Notes under the pieces: generated by a model
Database searches by the model: none
Told to the model about the DNA's origin: nothing
The model's input: only the letters and a program-made list of their open reading frames with translations
NCBI GenBank assembly: GCA_023395775.1
Contig: JAEWYA010000096.1
Location: 1-6,145, forward strand
Direction: 5' to 3'
Origin: Bacillota bacterium
Lineage (GTDB): Bacteria; Bacillota; Clostridia; Oscillospirales; Oscillospiraceae
Length of the DNA: 6,145 nt
Made by a program: the position numbers and the translations under genes
Shown: piece after piece, positions 1 to 6,145 of the stretch
Numbering within the stretch: the first letter of the stretch is position 1
Layout: every line of letters starts with the position of its first letter

Positions 1-1343
1 CTGATAATCTGCTGGAGCGTGAGAGCGGTGAAAAGGAATACCGCCTGTCAGCCATTGCGCCCGCTTTGGAAGCCGCCGGTCAGGACCCCGGAGGTCCGGT
101 GTGGCGCTGGTTCGCGGAAAAGCCGGATTGGACGGAGCATCTGGCGGCGATGGAGCGGGCGGCGGCCTTGGGCCGGGGACGGCTGACCCCGCCCGTCGTC
201 CGTGCGCTGTACGGCGAGCGGTTCAACATGTCCGCGTCTCGGCTTGAAAAGCTGCGCCAGTGCCATTTTGCATACTTTATGCAGTACGGCCTGAAGGCCA
301 AGCAGCGGGAAACGGCCTCCTTCGATGCGCCGCAAATTGGCACGTTTTTACACTTTATTCTGGAAAATGTCACAGCGGAGGCGTCGAAACAGGGCGGATT
401 TGCGAACGTTTCCCAGGAAATGCTCCGCCGGCTGACCGACCGCTTCATGGATGCATATATCCAAAAAGAGCTGCCCAACCTTCAGGACCGGACGGCCCGG
501 TTCCGGTATCTCTTCTCCCGCCTCAGGACCACGGCCTACGCCGTGGTGGAGGAGACGGCGCAGGAACTGGCGCAGTCGGACTTTGTGCCGTTGGAATTTG
601 AGCTGTCCTTCGGGGATAAGGGAACGCTGCCCGCCGTCACCGTATCCGAGCCGGACGGGGAGCTGCGGGTGAACGGCAAGGTGGACCGGGTGGATGGCTG
701 GATCAAGGACAACAGGCTCTACCTCCGGGTGGTGGATTACAAGACCGGGAAGAAGAGCTTTGATCTGGCGGAGGTCCGCATGGGGCTGGACATTCAGATG
801 CTTCTCTACCTGTTTGCGCTGCAAAACGAGGGGAAGGCCTATTTCGGGCGGGAGGTGGTTCCCGCCGGGGTGCTGTATCTCCCGGCGCGGGACGATATTC
901 TGGCGCAGGAGCGAAACGTGACGCCGGAGAAACTGGCCCAGGAGCGGGCCAAGGCCCTGCGCCGCAGCGGCCTTGTGCTCAGTGAGCCGGAGGTGCTGCG
1001 GGCCATGGAGCATGCGGCGCTGACGGAGCCGAAATACCTGCCGCTGCGGGTGGACCGGGAGGGGAACCTCTCCGGCGGCATCGCCACCGCCGCCCAGCTG
1101 GGGAAGCTGGGGAACTACGTGGAGCACCTACTCCACACCATCGCCGACGAGGTGCGCAGCGGCGTGATCGATGCGGACCCCTGCTGCCACGACGAGAGCG
1201 ACAGCGTGTGCCAGTTTTGCGATTGGGCGCCTGCCTGCCATTTTGAGGACGGCCGGGGCGGCGACCGCCTGCGGTACATCCAGAAGGTGACGGCGGCGGA
1301 GTTCTGGCAGCAGATGGACGGGGAGGAAGACGAACGTGGCTAA
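1..1343 (+). CDS. addB: AddB, ATP-dependent helicase/nuclease subunit B, C-terminal part (5' end outside window)
   Basis: AddB is the partner of AddA in the cytoplasmic helicase-nuclease that resects double-strand DNA breaks up to a Chi site and loads RecA. The frame is open from the left edge (first full codon at 3) to TAA at 1341-1343: 446 codons, roughly the last 40% of a usual 1100-1170 aa AddB, so the N-terminal helicase-like part is missing. The RecB-family nuclease core is clear: GKVDRVD at 675-695, then DYKTG at 735-749 with the catalytic Asp and Lys, then a QxxxY motif (Gln 795-797, Tyr 807-809). Four cysteines match the family's iron-sulfur cluster: one upstream of the nuclease (261-263, in LRQCHFAYF) and a C-x2-C-x5-C set downstream (1209-1211, 1218-1220, 1236-1238). 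In known AddB proteins this cluster staples the nuclease domain and is needed for stability and DNA-end binding. Any start codon within the window, such as TTG at 66, would be internal. The last 8 bases overlap addA. Confidence 0.96.
   Translation, partial: DNLLERESGEKEYRLSAIAPALEAAGQDPGGPVWRWFAEKPDWTEHLAAMERAAALGRGRLTPPVVRALYGERFNMSASRLEKLRQCHFAYFMQYGLKAKQRETASFDAPQIGTFLHFILENVTAEASKQGGFANVSQEMLRRLTDRFMDAYIQKELPNLQDRTARFRYLFSRLRTTAYAVVEETAQELAQSDFVPLEFELSFGDKGTLPAVTVSEPDGELRVNGKVDRVDGWIKDNRLYLRVVDYKTGKKSFDLAEVRMGLDIQMLLYLFALQNEGKAYFGREVVPAGVLYLPARDDILAQERNVTPEKLAQERAKALRRSGLVLSEPEVLRAMEHAALTEPKYLPLRVDREGNLSGGIATAAQLGKLGNYVEHLLHTIADEVRSGVIDADPCCHDESDSVCQFCDWAPACHFEDGRGGDRLRYIQKVTAAEFWQQMDGEEDERG
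1321..1326 (+). promoter_or_regulatory. Shine-Dalgarno site for addA, inside the end of addB
   Basis: GGGAGG lies 9 bases before the GTG at 1336-1338 and is itself part of the addB coding sequence. It supports GTG as the addA start: the next in-frame ATG is at about codon 55, beyond the Walker A motif, so it cannot be the start. The site and the 8-base gene overlap suggest translational coupling of the two subunits. Confidence 0.8.
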
Positions 1344-4300
1344 AATTCAATTGACCGACGCCCAGCGGGCGGCGGTGGAGAACCGGGGCGGAAGCCTTCT
1401 TGTGTCGGCCGCGGCAGGGTCCGGCAAGACGAAGGTTTTGGTGGAGCGGCTGTTTCTATACATTCTTGAGGACGGCTGCAACATTGACGACTTTCTCATG
1501 ATCACCTATACGAAAGCCGCCGCAGCGGAGCTGCGGAGCAAGATCGCCTTGGAACTGGGTAAGCTCTTGGCGGAACACCCCGGCAGCACGCATCTTCGCC
1601 GCCAACTGCTGCGGGTCTATCAGGCGGACATTAAAACGGTAGACGCCTTCTGCACGGCGCTTCTCAGGGAGAATGTCCATCTGCTGGCCCGGGACGGGGA
1701 GAAGTACTGCCTAACCCCGGACTTCCGGGTGCTGGACGAGGGAGAGGCGGCGCTGCTGCGCCGCCGGGTGCTGGACCGGACGCTGGAGGATTTTTACGGA
1801 GGGCTTGCCGAAACCCCCGGCGGAGAGCTGCTGGCGGACACACTGGGCGCGGGCCGGGACGACGGCGCGCTGGCGGAGCTTGTGCTGGAGCTCCATGGAA
1901 AGCTCCAGAGCCACGCCTACCCCCAGCGGTGGCTGAAGGAGAACCGGGAGAAGTGGGAGCATCTCTCCGGAACATTCGACGAAACGCCTTATGCCGCCGA
2001 GCTGCTGGCGGGCGTTGCCCGCAGGGCGGCGTCCTGGTCGGGAATTCTCCGCTGCGGGGCGGAAAGTGTGGAAAGCGATTCTGCTTTACATACCGGATAC
2101 GGGGAGAAGCTCCTGACCGCGGCAGATTCGCTGGACGCCCTGCGGGCCGCGGCGGGCCAGGACTGGGACGGCGCGGGAAACATGGCGGAGGCGGTGGACT
2201 TTCCCCGCCTGACTACCCCCAAGGGCCGAAAGGACGACCCGGACGTTCTGCGTCTGAAAACCCTGTGGGATGGGTGCAAGGCGGACGTAAAGAAGCTGCG
2301 GACACTGCTGAACGTCACCGGCGGAGAAGCCATGGAGGATTTGCAGGCCGTGGCTCCCGCCATGGCGGCGCTGCTGGCGCTGACGGCGGAATTTTCCCGG
2401 CGCTACCGGGAAGAAAAACTGCGGCTGAACGCGGCGGACTTCTCTGACCAGGAGCATCTGGCACTGGAGCTGCTGACGAATGAGGACGGCAATCCCACAG
2501 AGCCGGGGGAGCAGGTCTCCGCCCGCTACCGGGAAATTCTGGTGGACGAGTATCAGGACACCAACGAGGTTCAAAACCACATTTTCCAGGCGGTTTCCCG
2601 GAAGGGGAAGAACCTGTTCACCGTGGGCGATGTGAAGCAGTCCATCTACCGTTTCCGGCTGGCGGACCCCACCATCTTCCTGCGGAAATACGCCGCCTTC
2701 AAATCCCACGCCGACGCGGCAGAGGGGGAGGAGCGGAAAATACTGCTGTCCCAGAATTTCCGCTCTCGAAAGGAAATTCTGGATGCCGCCAACTTCATTT
2801 TTGAGAACATTATGTCTCCGGAGCTGGGGGAGATGGAGTACGGCGAGGACGAAAAGCTGCACTTCGGCGCGGCCTACTATCCCGAGCGAAGCGACTGCGC
2901 CACGGAGTACCATTTGATTTCCGCCCGCCAGCGGTCGGCGGAGCTGGAGCGCCCGGTGAAAAAGGGCATGGCAGAGGCCCGGCTGGCGGCGGAGCGCATA
3001 TGGCAGCTGCTGGACGGGAAGTACCCCGTCACGGGGGAGGACGGTACGCTGCGGCCCTGCCGCCCGGAGGACATCGTGATTCTGATGCGCTCACCGGGGA
3101 GCCGGGCGGCGGTGTTTGCGGCGGCGCTGGCGGAGCGGGAGGTACCCTGTTCCTTTCAGGAGCAGGGGGACTACTTCTCCTCCATGGAGGTATCCACCCT
3201 GCTGAGCCTGCTCCATGTGATCGACAACCCCCGGCAGGACGTGCCGCTGATATCCGTTCTCCGCTCGCCCCTGTTCGGGTTCACTCCGGACCGGCTGGCA
3301 CGGGTGCGGGCGTCCGCCGCCGCCGGGGACTTTTATGACGCGGTGGCGAGCGACGGCGGGGAGGACTGCCGCGCGTTTCTGGAAACGCTGGACCGCCTGC
3401 GGCTGTTGGCCCGGGACATGAGCGTGGAGCGGCTGCTGTGGCATATTTACAACGAGCTGAATGTGCTGGGCGTATTCGGAGCCATGGACCGGGGGGAGGA
3501 GCGGAAGGAAAATCTGATCGCCCTGACGGAGCACGCGGAGAAATTCGAGTCCAACGGCTGCCGAGGCCTGTTTCTGTTTTTGGAACAACTGCAAAAGCTG
3601 ATCGACAGCGATCAGGCGCCCGCCACCCGGGGAAAATCCGAATTGGGCGGCGTACGGCTCATGAGCGTCCACAAGTCAAAGGGGCTGGAATTTCCAATCG
3701 TGCTGCTGTGCGATCTGGACCGGGCGTTTTCCCGGATGGACTTCGACACCCCGGTGCTGGTCCATCCGGAGCTGGGCCTGGGTCCCAGGAGGGTGGACCT
3801 TGACCGCCGCATCCATTACCCCACTATGGCCCGCCTGGCCATCGAGGAAAAACTTCGCCGGGAGAACCAGTCGGAGGAGCAGCGCATTCTATACGTCGCC
3901 ATGACCCGGCCAAAGGAAAAGCTGATTTTGCTCCACAGCCTGTATCACACGCAGAGCGCGCTGAAACGGCTGACCAGCCTTGCCGCCTGCCCGGTCCCGC
4001 CGGAGACGGCGGCGGGGTGCCGGAGCTATGGCGAGTGGCTTTTGCTGCCCCTTCTGTGCCGCCCGGAGGCGAAACCCCTGCGGGACCTTGCGGGCGTGGA
4101 GCCGGAAAACCTCTGCGGCGGGGACGAGAGTCCATGGCAGGTATTTTTGCATGACAGCGAGGATTTTCGGGAGGTTTCGCCCATTCGAGCGGAGCGCGGA
4201 AAGACCGGGAACGAGGGGAGCGCGGACCTGAGCCTGCTGGATCGGAACTACCCCTATGAAGCGGCCACCCGCCTTCCCGCCAAGCGGACGGCGACTCAGC

Positions 4301-4899
4301 TGAAGGGCCGGGAGAAGGACGAGGAGGCGGCGGAAAACGCGCCCCGTCCGCCCGCTCTGCGTCCGTTGGACCAGCCCCGGTTCCGGCAGGAGCGCCGGGG
4401 ACTCACCCCCACAGAGCGGGGCACAGCGGCCCATCTGGCCCTCCAATATCTGAACTTTGCCGACCCGGACGCCGCGGGGCAGATGGCGGCGCTGCGGGAA
4501 AAGCGTCTGCTGACGCCCCAGCAGGCGGACAGCGTGGACGTGGGGCAGCTGGAAGCCCTGCTGGCCTCGCCGCTGGCGGAGGATATCCGAACCGGGAAAA
4601 ATGTCCTGCGGGAGTATCCCTTCACCGTTCTGATCTCTGCGACGGAGCTGGACGCTGACGCGGGAGACGACCAGGTGCTGTTGCAGGGCGTGGTGGATTG
4701 CTGCTTTGAGACGGCAGAGGGACTCACGGTGGTGGACTTCAAGACCGACCGCGTTTTCGGGGAGGACGTTCGGCGTCGGGCGGAGCATTACCGGCCCCAG
4801 CTGGAGGCTTACAGCGCCGCGCTGGAACGGGTGCTGGAGAAAAAAGTGAATCGCAGGGCGCTGTACTTTCTATCTTCCGGAGAAACGGTGAATTTGTAA
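1336..4899 (+). CDS. addA: AddA, ATP-dependent helicase/nuclease subunit A
   Basis: AddA is the motor subunit of AddAB: an SF1A (UvrD-like) 3'-5' helicase with a C-terminal nuclease that cuts one strand, while AddB cuts the other. At 1187 aa it is close to the usual length (about 1230 in Bacillus subtilis). Helicase motifs appear in order: Q motif LTDAQ (residues 6-10), Walker A AAAGSGKT (25-32), motif Ia TYTKAAAAELR (57-67), Walker B DEYQDTN (404-410), motif III GDVKQSIYRFR (431-441), motif IV SQNFRSR (472-478), motif V MSVHKSKGLEF (776-786), motif VI LYVAMTRPKEK (852-862). A charged linker (about 945-1015) leads to the RecB-type nuclease: His1033 in GTAAH, Asp1121 in QGVVD, Asp1134 and Lys1136 in VDFKTD, and Gln1155/Tyr1159 of the QxxxY motif. 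All expected catalytic residues are present, so the enzyme should be active. It starts with GTG, overlaps addB by 8 bases, and no promoter is apparent between them, so it is probably co-transcribed. Confidence 0.98.
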   Translation: MAKIQLTDAQRAAVENRGGSLLVSAAAGSGKTKVLVERLFLYILEDGCNIDDFLMITYTKAAAAELRSKIALELGKLLAEHPGSTHLRRQLLRVYQADIKTVDAFCTALLRENVHLLARDGEKYCLTPDFRVLDEGEAALLRRRVLDRTLEDFYGGLAETPGGELLADTLGAGRDDGALAELVLELHGKLQSHAYPQRWLKENREKWEHLSGTFDETPYAAELLAGVARRAASWSGILRCGAESVESDSALHTGYGEKLLTAADSLDALRAAAGQDWDGAGNMAEAVDFPRLTTPKGRKDDPDVLRLKTLWDGCKADVKKLRTLLNVTGGEAMEDLQAVAPAMAALLALTAEFSRRYREEKLRLNAADFSDQEHLALELLTNEDGNPTEPGEQVSARYREILVDEYQDTNEVQNHIFQAVSRKGKNLFTVGDVKQSIYRFRLADPTIFLRKYAAFKSHADAAEGEERKILLSQNFRSRKEILDAANFIFENIMSPELGEMEYGEDEKLHFGAAYYPERSDCATEYHLISARQRSAELERPVKKGMAEARLAAERIWQLLDGKYPVTGEDGTLRPCRPEDIVILMRSPGSRAAVFAAALAEREVPCSFQEQGDYFSSMEVSTLLSLLHVIDNPRQDVPLISVLRSPLFGFTPDRLARVRASAAAGDFYDAVASDGGEDCRAFLETLDRLRLLARDMSVERLLWHIYNELNVLGVFGAMDRGEERKENLIALTEHAEKFESNGCRGLFLFLEQLQKLIDSDQAPATRGKSELGGVRLMSVHKSKGLEFPIVLLCDLDRAFSRMDFDTPVLVHPELGLGPRRVDLDRRIHYPTMARLAIEEKLRRENQSEEQRILYVAMTRPKEKLILLHSLYHTQSALKRLTSLAACPVPPETAAGCRSYGEWLLLPLLCRPEAKPLRDLAGVEPENLCGGDESPWQVFLHDSEDFREVSPIRAERGKTGNEGSADLSLLDRNYPYEAATRLPAKRTATQLKGREKDEEAAENAPRPPALRPLDQPRFRQERRGLTPTERGTAAHLALQYLNFADPDAAGQMAALREKRLLTPQQADSVDVGQLEALLASPLAEDIRTGKNVLREYPFTVLISATELDADAGDDQVLLQGVVDCCFETAEGLTVVDFKTDRVFGEDVRRRAEHYRPQLEAYSAALERVLEKKVNRRALYFLSSGETVNL

Positions 4900-4919
4900 G
4901 GAAAAACAGCAGAAAATAC

Positions 4920-4948
4920 TGGAAAACCCCGCTGCGTTATGCTATACT
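4920..4948 (+). promoter_or_regulatory. Candidate sigma-A promoter with extended -10, upstream of the cysteine-rich protein gene
   Basis: A -35-like TGGAAA (4920-4925, four of six matches to TTGACA) is separated by exactly 17 bases from TATACT (4943-4948, five of six matches to TATAAT). The TGC just before it (4940-4942) makes an extended -10 element. Transcription would begin near 4955, giving a leader of about 40 bases before the ATG at 4995. The -10 lies in an AT-richer gap between GC-rich genes, which favours a real promoter. It suggests the downstream gene need not depend on addBA transcription. This is a prediction from consensus match only. Confidence 0.6.
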
Positions 4949-4983
4949 ACGATTTTAATGGCATTTGCCGGAATCAAGGATTT

Positions 4984-4989
4984 GAGGTG
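4984..4989 (+). promoter_or_regulatory. Shine-Dalgarno site for the 203-aa cysteine-rich protein
   Basis: GAGGTG ends 5 bases before the ATG at 4995, with a second purine-rich run (AAGGA, 4976-4980) further upstream. The spacing favours ATG 4995 over the in-frame ATG at 5007, which would be 17 bases away. Confidence 0.65.
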
Positions 4990-4994
4990 TACCC

Positions 4995-5606
4995 ATGGAA
5001 AATGAGATGAGGACGTTCGGCTATCTCTGTCCCGCCTGCGGAAAGCCCGTGATGGCGGCGCGGTCCCTGTTTGCGCTGGAGGCCTCCGGCGTGGAGGTGG
5101 AGTGCCCCTGCGGCGGCTCCGCCCTGCGGACGGAATATGACGGCCAGCGGTGTAAAATTTTCGTCCCCTGCGGGCTGTGCGGCGAAACCCACATGGCCCA
5201 GTGCCGCGTGGAGAATCTGGCGCGGAAGGGCGGCGTGGCCTTCGGCTGCGCCAAGACGCAGGAGTTCTGCTGTTACGTGGGGGACGAGGGAAGCGTTGAA
5301 AAGCATCTGCGGACGCTGGAGATTCTGGCGGAGAAGGAAAAGCAGAATCTGGATAACGGCGGCGAGCCGTTTTTGGACAACGTCATCATGTACGAGGTCC
5401 TCTCCGAGCTGAAGGAGATCGCCGCCCGGGAAGGCGGGATTGTCTGCGCCTGCGGTAGCCGAGACTACGCCATGGAGATTCGCCGGTCCGCCGTGGATTT
5501 GATCTGCAAGTCCTGCGGCGCAAAGCTGCGCATTCCCGCCGCCACGGAGGACGATCTGGACGATTTGTGCTGCCACCTGCATCTGACGATCCCCGGCAAG
5601 GCGTGA
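4995..5606 (+). CDS. Uncharacterised cysteine-rich, zinc-ribbon-like protein (203 aa)
   Basis: I do not recognise a named family. The protein has 17 cysteines, many in knuckles typical of structural zinc sites: CPACG (C12, C15), CPCGG (C37, C39), CGLCG (C59, C62), CACG (C151, C153) and CKSCG (C171, C174). The first and second pairs can form one ribbon, and the fourth and fifth another whose knuckle order is reversed (CxC then CxxC). The middle pair could use H66, C70 or nearby cysteines (C53, C85, C92, C93). Between about residues 98 and 147 lies a charged, probably helical segment without cysteines. A second CC pair (C192, C193) with H194 and H196 sits near the C-terminus. No signal peptide or membrane segment is visible, so it is probably cytoplasmic. 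GC-rich codon use like its neighbours, a good ribosome binding site and a plausible promoter support a real gene. A nucleic-acid or protein-binding role would suit zinc ribbons, but nothing in the sequence shows which; its position after addA does not prove a repair role. Confidence 0.85.
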   Translation: MENEMRTFGYLCPACGKPVMAARSLFALEASGVEVECPCGGSALRTEYDGQRCKIFVPCGLCGETHMAQCRVENLARKGGVAFGCAKTQEFCCYVGDEGSVEKHLRTLEILAEKEKQNLDNGGEPFLDNVIMYEVLSELKEIAAREGGIVCACGSRDYAMEIRRSAVDLICKSCGAKLRIPAATEDDLDDLCCHLHLTIPGKA

Positions 5607-5627
5607 CCTCCGCCGTCCCTTATCCGG

Positions 5628-5653
5628 TGTCCTTTCGCGCCGGAAAGAGGACA
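5628..5653 (+). other. Imperfect hairpin in the gap between the cysteine-rich gene and the CDF gene
   Basis: TGTCCTTTC (5628-5636) can pair with GAAA (5643-5646) plus GGACA (5649-5653), giving nine base pairs with a two-base GA bulge and a six-base loop. The + strand continues with an A-rich rather than T-rich run, so it does not look like an intrinsic terminator. It may be a weak mRNA structure or chance. Confidence 0.3.
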
Positions 5654-5661
5654 AAAACCAT

Positions 5662-5676
5662 CGGCGGCCTGCGCCG
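5662..5676 (+). other. Small GC-rich dyad upstream of the CDF ribosome binding site
   Basis: CGGCG (5662-5666) and CGCCG (5672-5676) form a perfect five-pair stem over a five-base loop. Only three T residues follow before the purine-rich ribosome binding site, so it is at best a weak attenuating structure. Short GC stems are common by chance in DNA of this composition. Confidence 0.25.
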
Positions 5677-5684
5677 CTTTGAAA

Positions 5685-5690
5685 AAGGAG
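5685..5690 (+). promoter_or_regulatory. Shine-Dalgarno site for the CDF transporter gene
   Basis: AAGGAG, within the purine run GAAAAAGGAG (5681-5690), ends 9 bases before the ATG at 5700. A closer ATG at 5695 is followed by one codon and TGA, so it cannot start the transporter. The site therefore fixes 5700 as the start. Confidence 0.8.
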
Positions 5691-5699
5691 TCCGATGGA

Positions 5700-6145
5700 A
5701 TGATCCAGCTGCTCTCAAAAATATTTATAAAAAATAGCGGTGATGTTGAAAATCCGGCGGTGCGGACGGCCTATGGCATCCTGTGCGGCGCGGTGGGAAT
5801 CCTGCTGAACATTTTGCTGTTTGCGGGCAAGTTCTTCGCCGGAACGCTCTCCGGCTCCATCGCCATCACCGCCGACGCGTTCAACAACCTGTCCGACGCG
5901 GGTTCCTCCTTAATCACGCTGATGGGCTTTCGGCTGGGGGAGCAGAAGCCGGACTCTGAGCATCCCTTCGGCCACGGGCGGATTGAATACCTTTCCGGAC
6001 TGCTGGTGTCCATGTTCATCATTCTGATGGGCTTTGAGCTGGCCCGCACCTCTGTTGGGAAGATTCTGCACCCGGAGCCGGTGGAATTTTCCTGGGTGAG
6101 CGTCGGGATATTGACCGCGTCCATCTGCGTGAAGCTGTATATGTG
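5700..6145 (+). CDS. Cation diffusion facilitator (CDF) family metal transporter, N-terminal part (3' end outside window)
   Basis: CDF proteins are dimeric inner-membrane antiporters that export divalent metals (Zn, Mn, Fe, Co and others) in exchange for protons. The frame starts at ATG 5700 and stays open to the right edge (148 codons), about half or less of a usual 290-400 aa CDF. Hydrophobic segments at about residues 25-47, 52-78, 96-118 and 130 onward match TM1 to TM4. The family signature spans TM2 and the following loop: SGSIAITADAFNNLSDAGSS (51-70), then HPFGHGRIEY (88-97). Counting back from the His of that loop, N62 and D66 fall where Escherichia coli YiiP has its zinc ligands D45 and D49, so the TM2 half-site reads NxxxD. 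An Asn there is more typical of manganese-type CDFs than zinc-type, but the TM5 ligands lie outside the window, so the metal remains open. The N-terminus (LLSKIFIKN...NPAVRTAYG) looks like clostridial homologues, which supports the start. It could be co-transcribed with the cysteine-rich gene 93 bases upstream. Confidence 0.95.
   Translation, partial: MIQLLSKIFIKNSGDVENPAVRTAYGILCGAVGILLNILLFAGKFFAGTLSGSIAITADAFNNLSDAGSSLITLMGFRLGEQKPDSEHPFGHGRIEYLSGLLVSMFIILMGFELARTSVGKILHPEPVEFSWVSVGILTASICVKLYM

Noticed and set aside
1929..2447. Alternate-frame + strand open frame (172 codons) inside addA
   Set aside because: It is Gly- and Arg-rich, has no motif, and overlaps a continuous addA frame. It is a composition artefact, not evidence of a frameshift.
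3889..4788. Long minus-strand open frame (299 codons) antisense to addA, and similar ones at 348-1127, 2086-2913 and 3091-3672
   Set aside because: They lie wholly opposite addB and addA, whose motifs are intact throughout. The translations are low-complexity, rich in Arg, Pro, Gln and Gly, with no recognisable motif. Such frames are expected opposite GC-rich codons.
1..4899. Repeated AGCGG pentamers (the Bacillus subtilis Chi sequence) within addB and addA
   Set aside because: Several are visible, but a GC-rich pentamer is expected often by chance in this DNA, and Chi sequences differ between species. A genome-wide strand-bias count would be needed.
4900..4994. Intrinsic terminator after addA
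   Set aside because: No GC-rich stem followed by a T run is present. The only dyad is GGCA-TT-TGCC at 4960-4969, whose two-base loop is too small for an RNA hairpin and whose half-sites are too short to call an operator.
4974..5654. Minus-strand open frame (226 codons) opposite the cysteine-rich gene
   Set aside because: The + strand frame has ordered cysteine knuckles, a ribosome binding site and a promoter; the minus frame has none of these and no recognisable domain.
5607..5699. Metal riboswitch (yybP-ykoY manganese or NiCo type) in the CDF leader
   Set aside because: The leader is short and I see none of the conserved core sequence of the yybP-ykoY class and no convincing NiCo-type four-way junction. 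A covariance-model search (Rfam) would settle it.
5771..6124. Minus-strand open frame (117 codons) near the right edge
   Set aside because: It is a shadow of the CDF gene, whose + strand frame has the family signature and transmembrane pattern.

Overview
The window looks like an ordinary stretch of core chromosome from a GC-rich member of the Bacillota, most likely a Clostridia of the Oscillospiraceae type. The reasons are the AddAB-type recombination nuclease (the Bacillota counterpart of RecBCD), strong GGAGG-like ribosome binding sites, GC-rich codon use, and a cation-efflux protein whose N-terminus resembles clostridial homologues. The taxonomic placement is an inference from remembered family resemblance; no search was run.

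Layout, all genes on the + strand: (1) 1-1343, the C-terminal 446 codons of addB, cut by the left edge, with the nuclease domain and all four cysteines of its iron-sulfur cluster; (2) 1336-4899, complete addA (1187 aa), which starts on GTG inside the end of addB and carries all expected helicase and nuclease motifs; (3) 4900-4994, a short gap with a good candidate sigma-A promoter; (4) 4995-5606, an unrecognised 203-aa protein with 17 cysteines arranged as several zinc-ribbon knuckles; (5) 5607-5699, a gap with two small dyads and a strong ribosome binding site but no clear terminator; (6) 5700 to the right edge, the first 148 codons of a cation diffusion facilitator (CDF) transporter, cut by the edge.

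AddA and AddB form one heterodimeric helicase-nuclease that processes double-strand DNA ends for recombination. Their overlapping genes are almost certainly translated together. The cysteine-rich protein probably starts its own transcription unit, which may read through into the CDF gene. Both plausibly involve metals, but a functional link is only a guess.

I found no mobile element, CRISPR array, RNA gene, integration scar, frameshift or pseudogene. The long open frames on the minus strand and in alternate frames are shadows of GC-rich coding sequence. I do not see an undescribed system here; the item most worth following up is the uncharacterised cysteine-rich protein.
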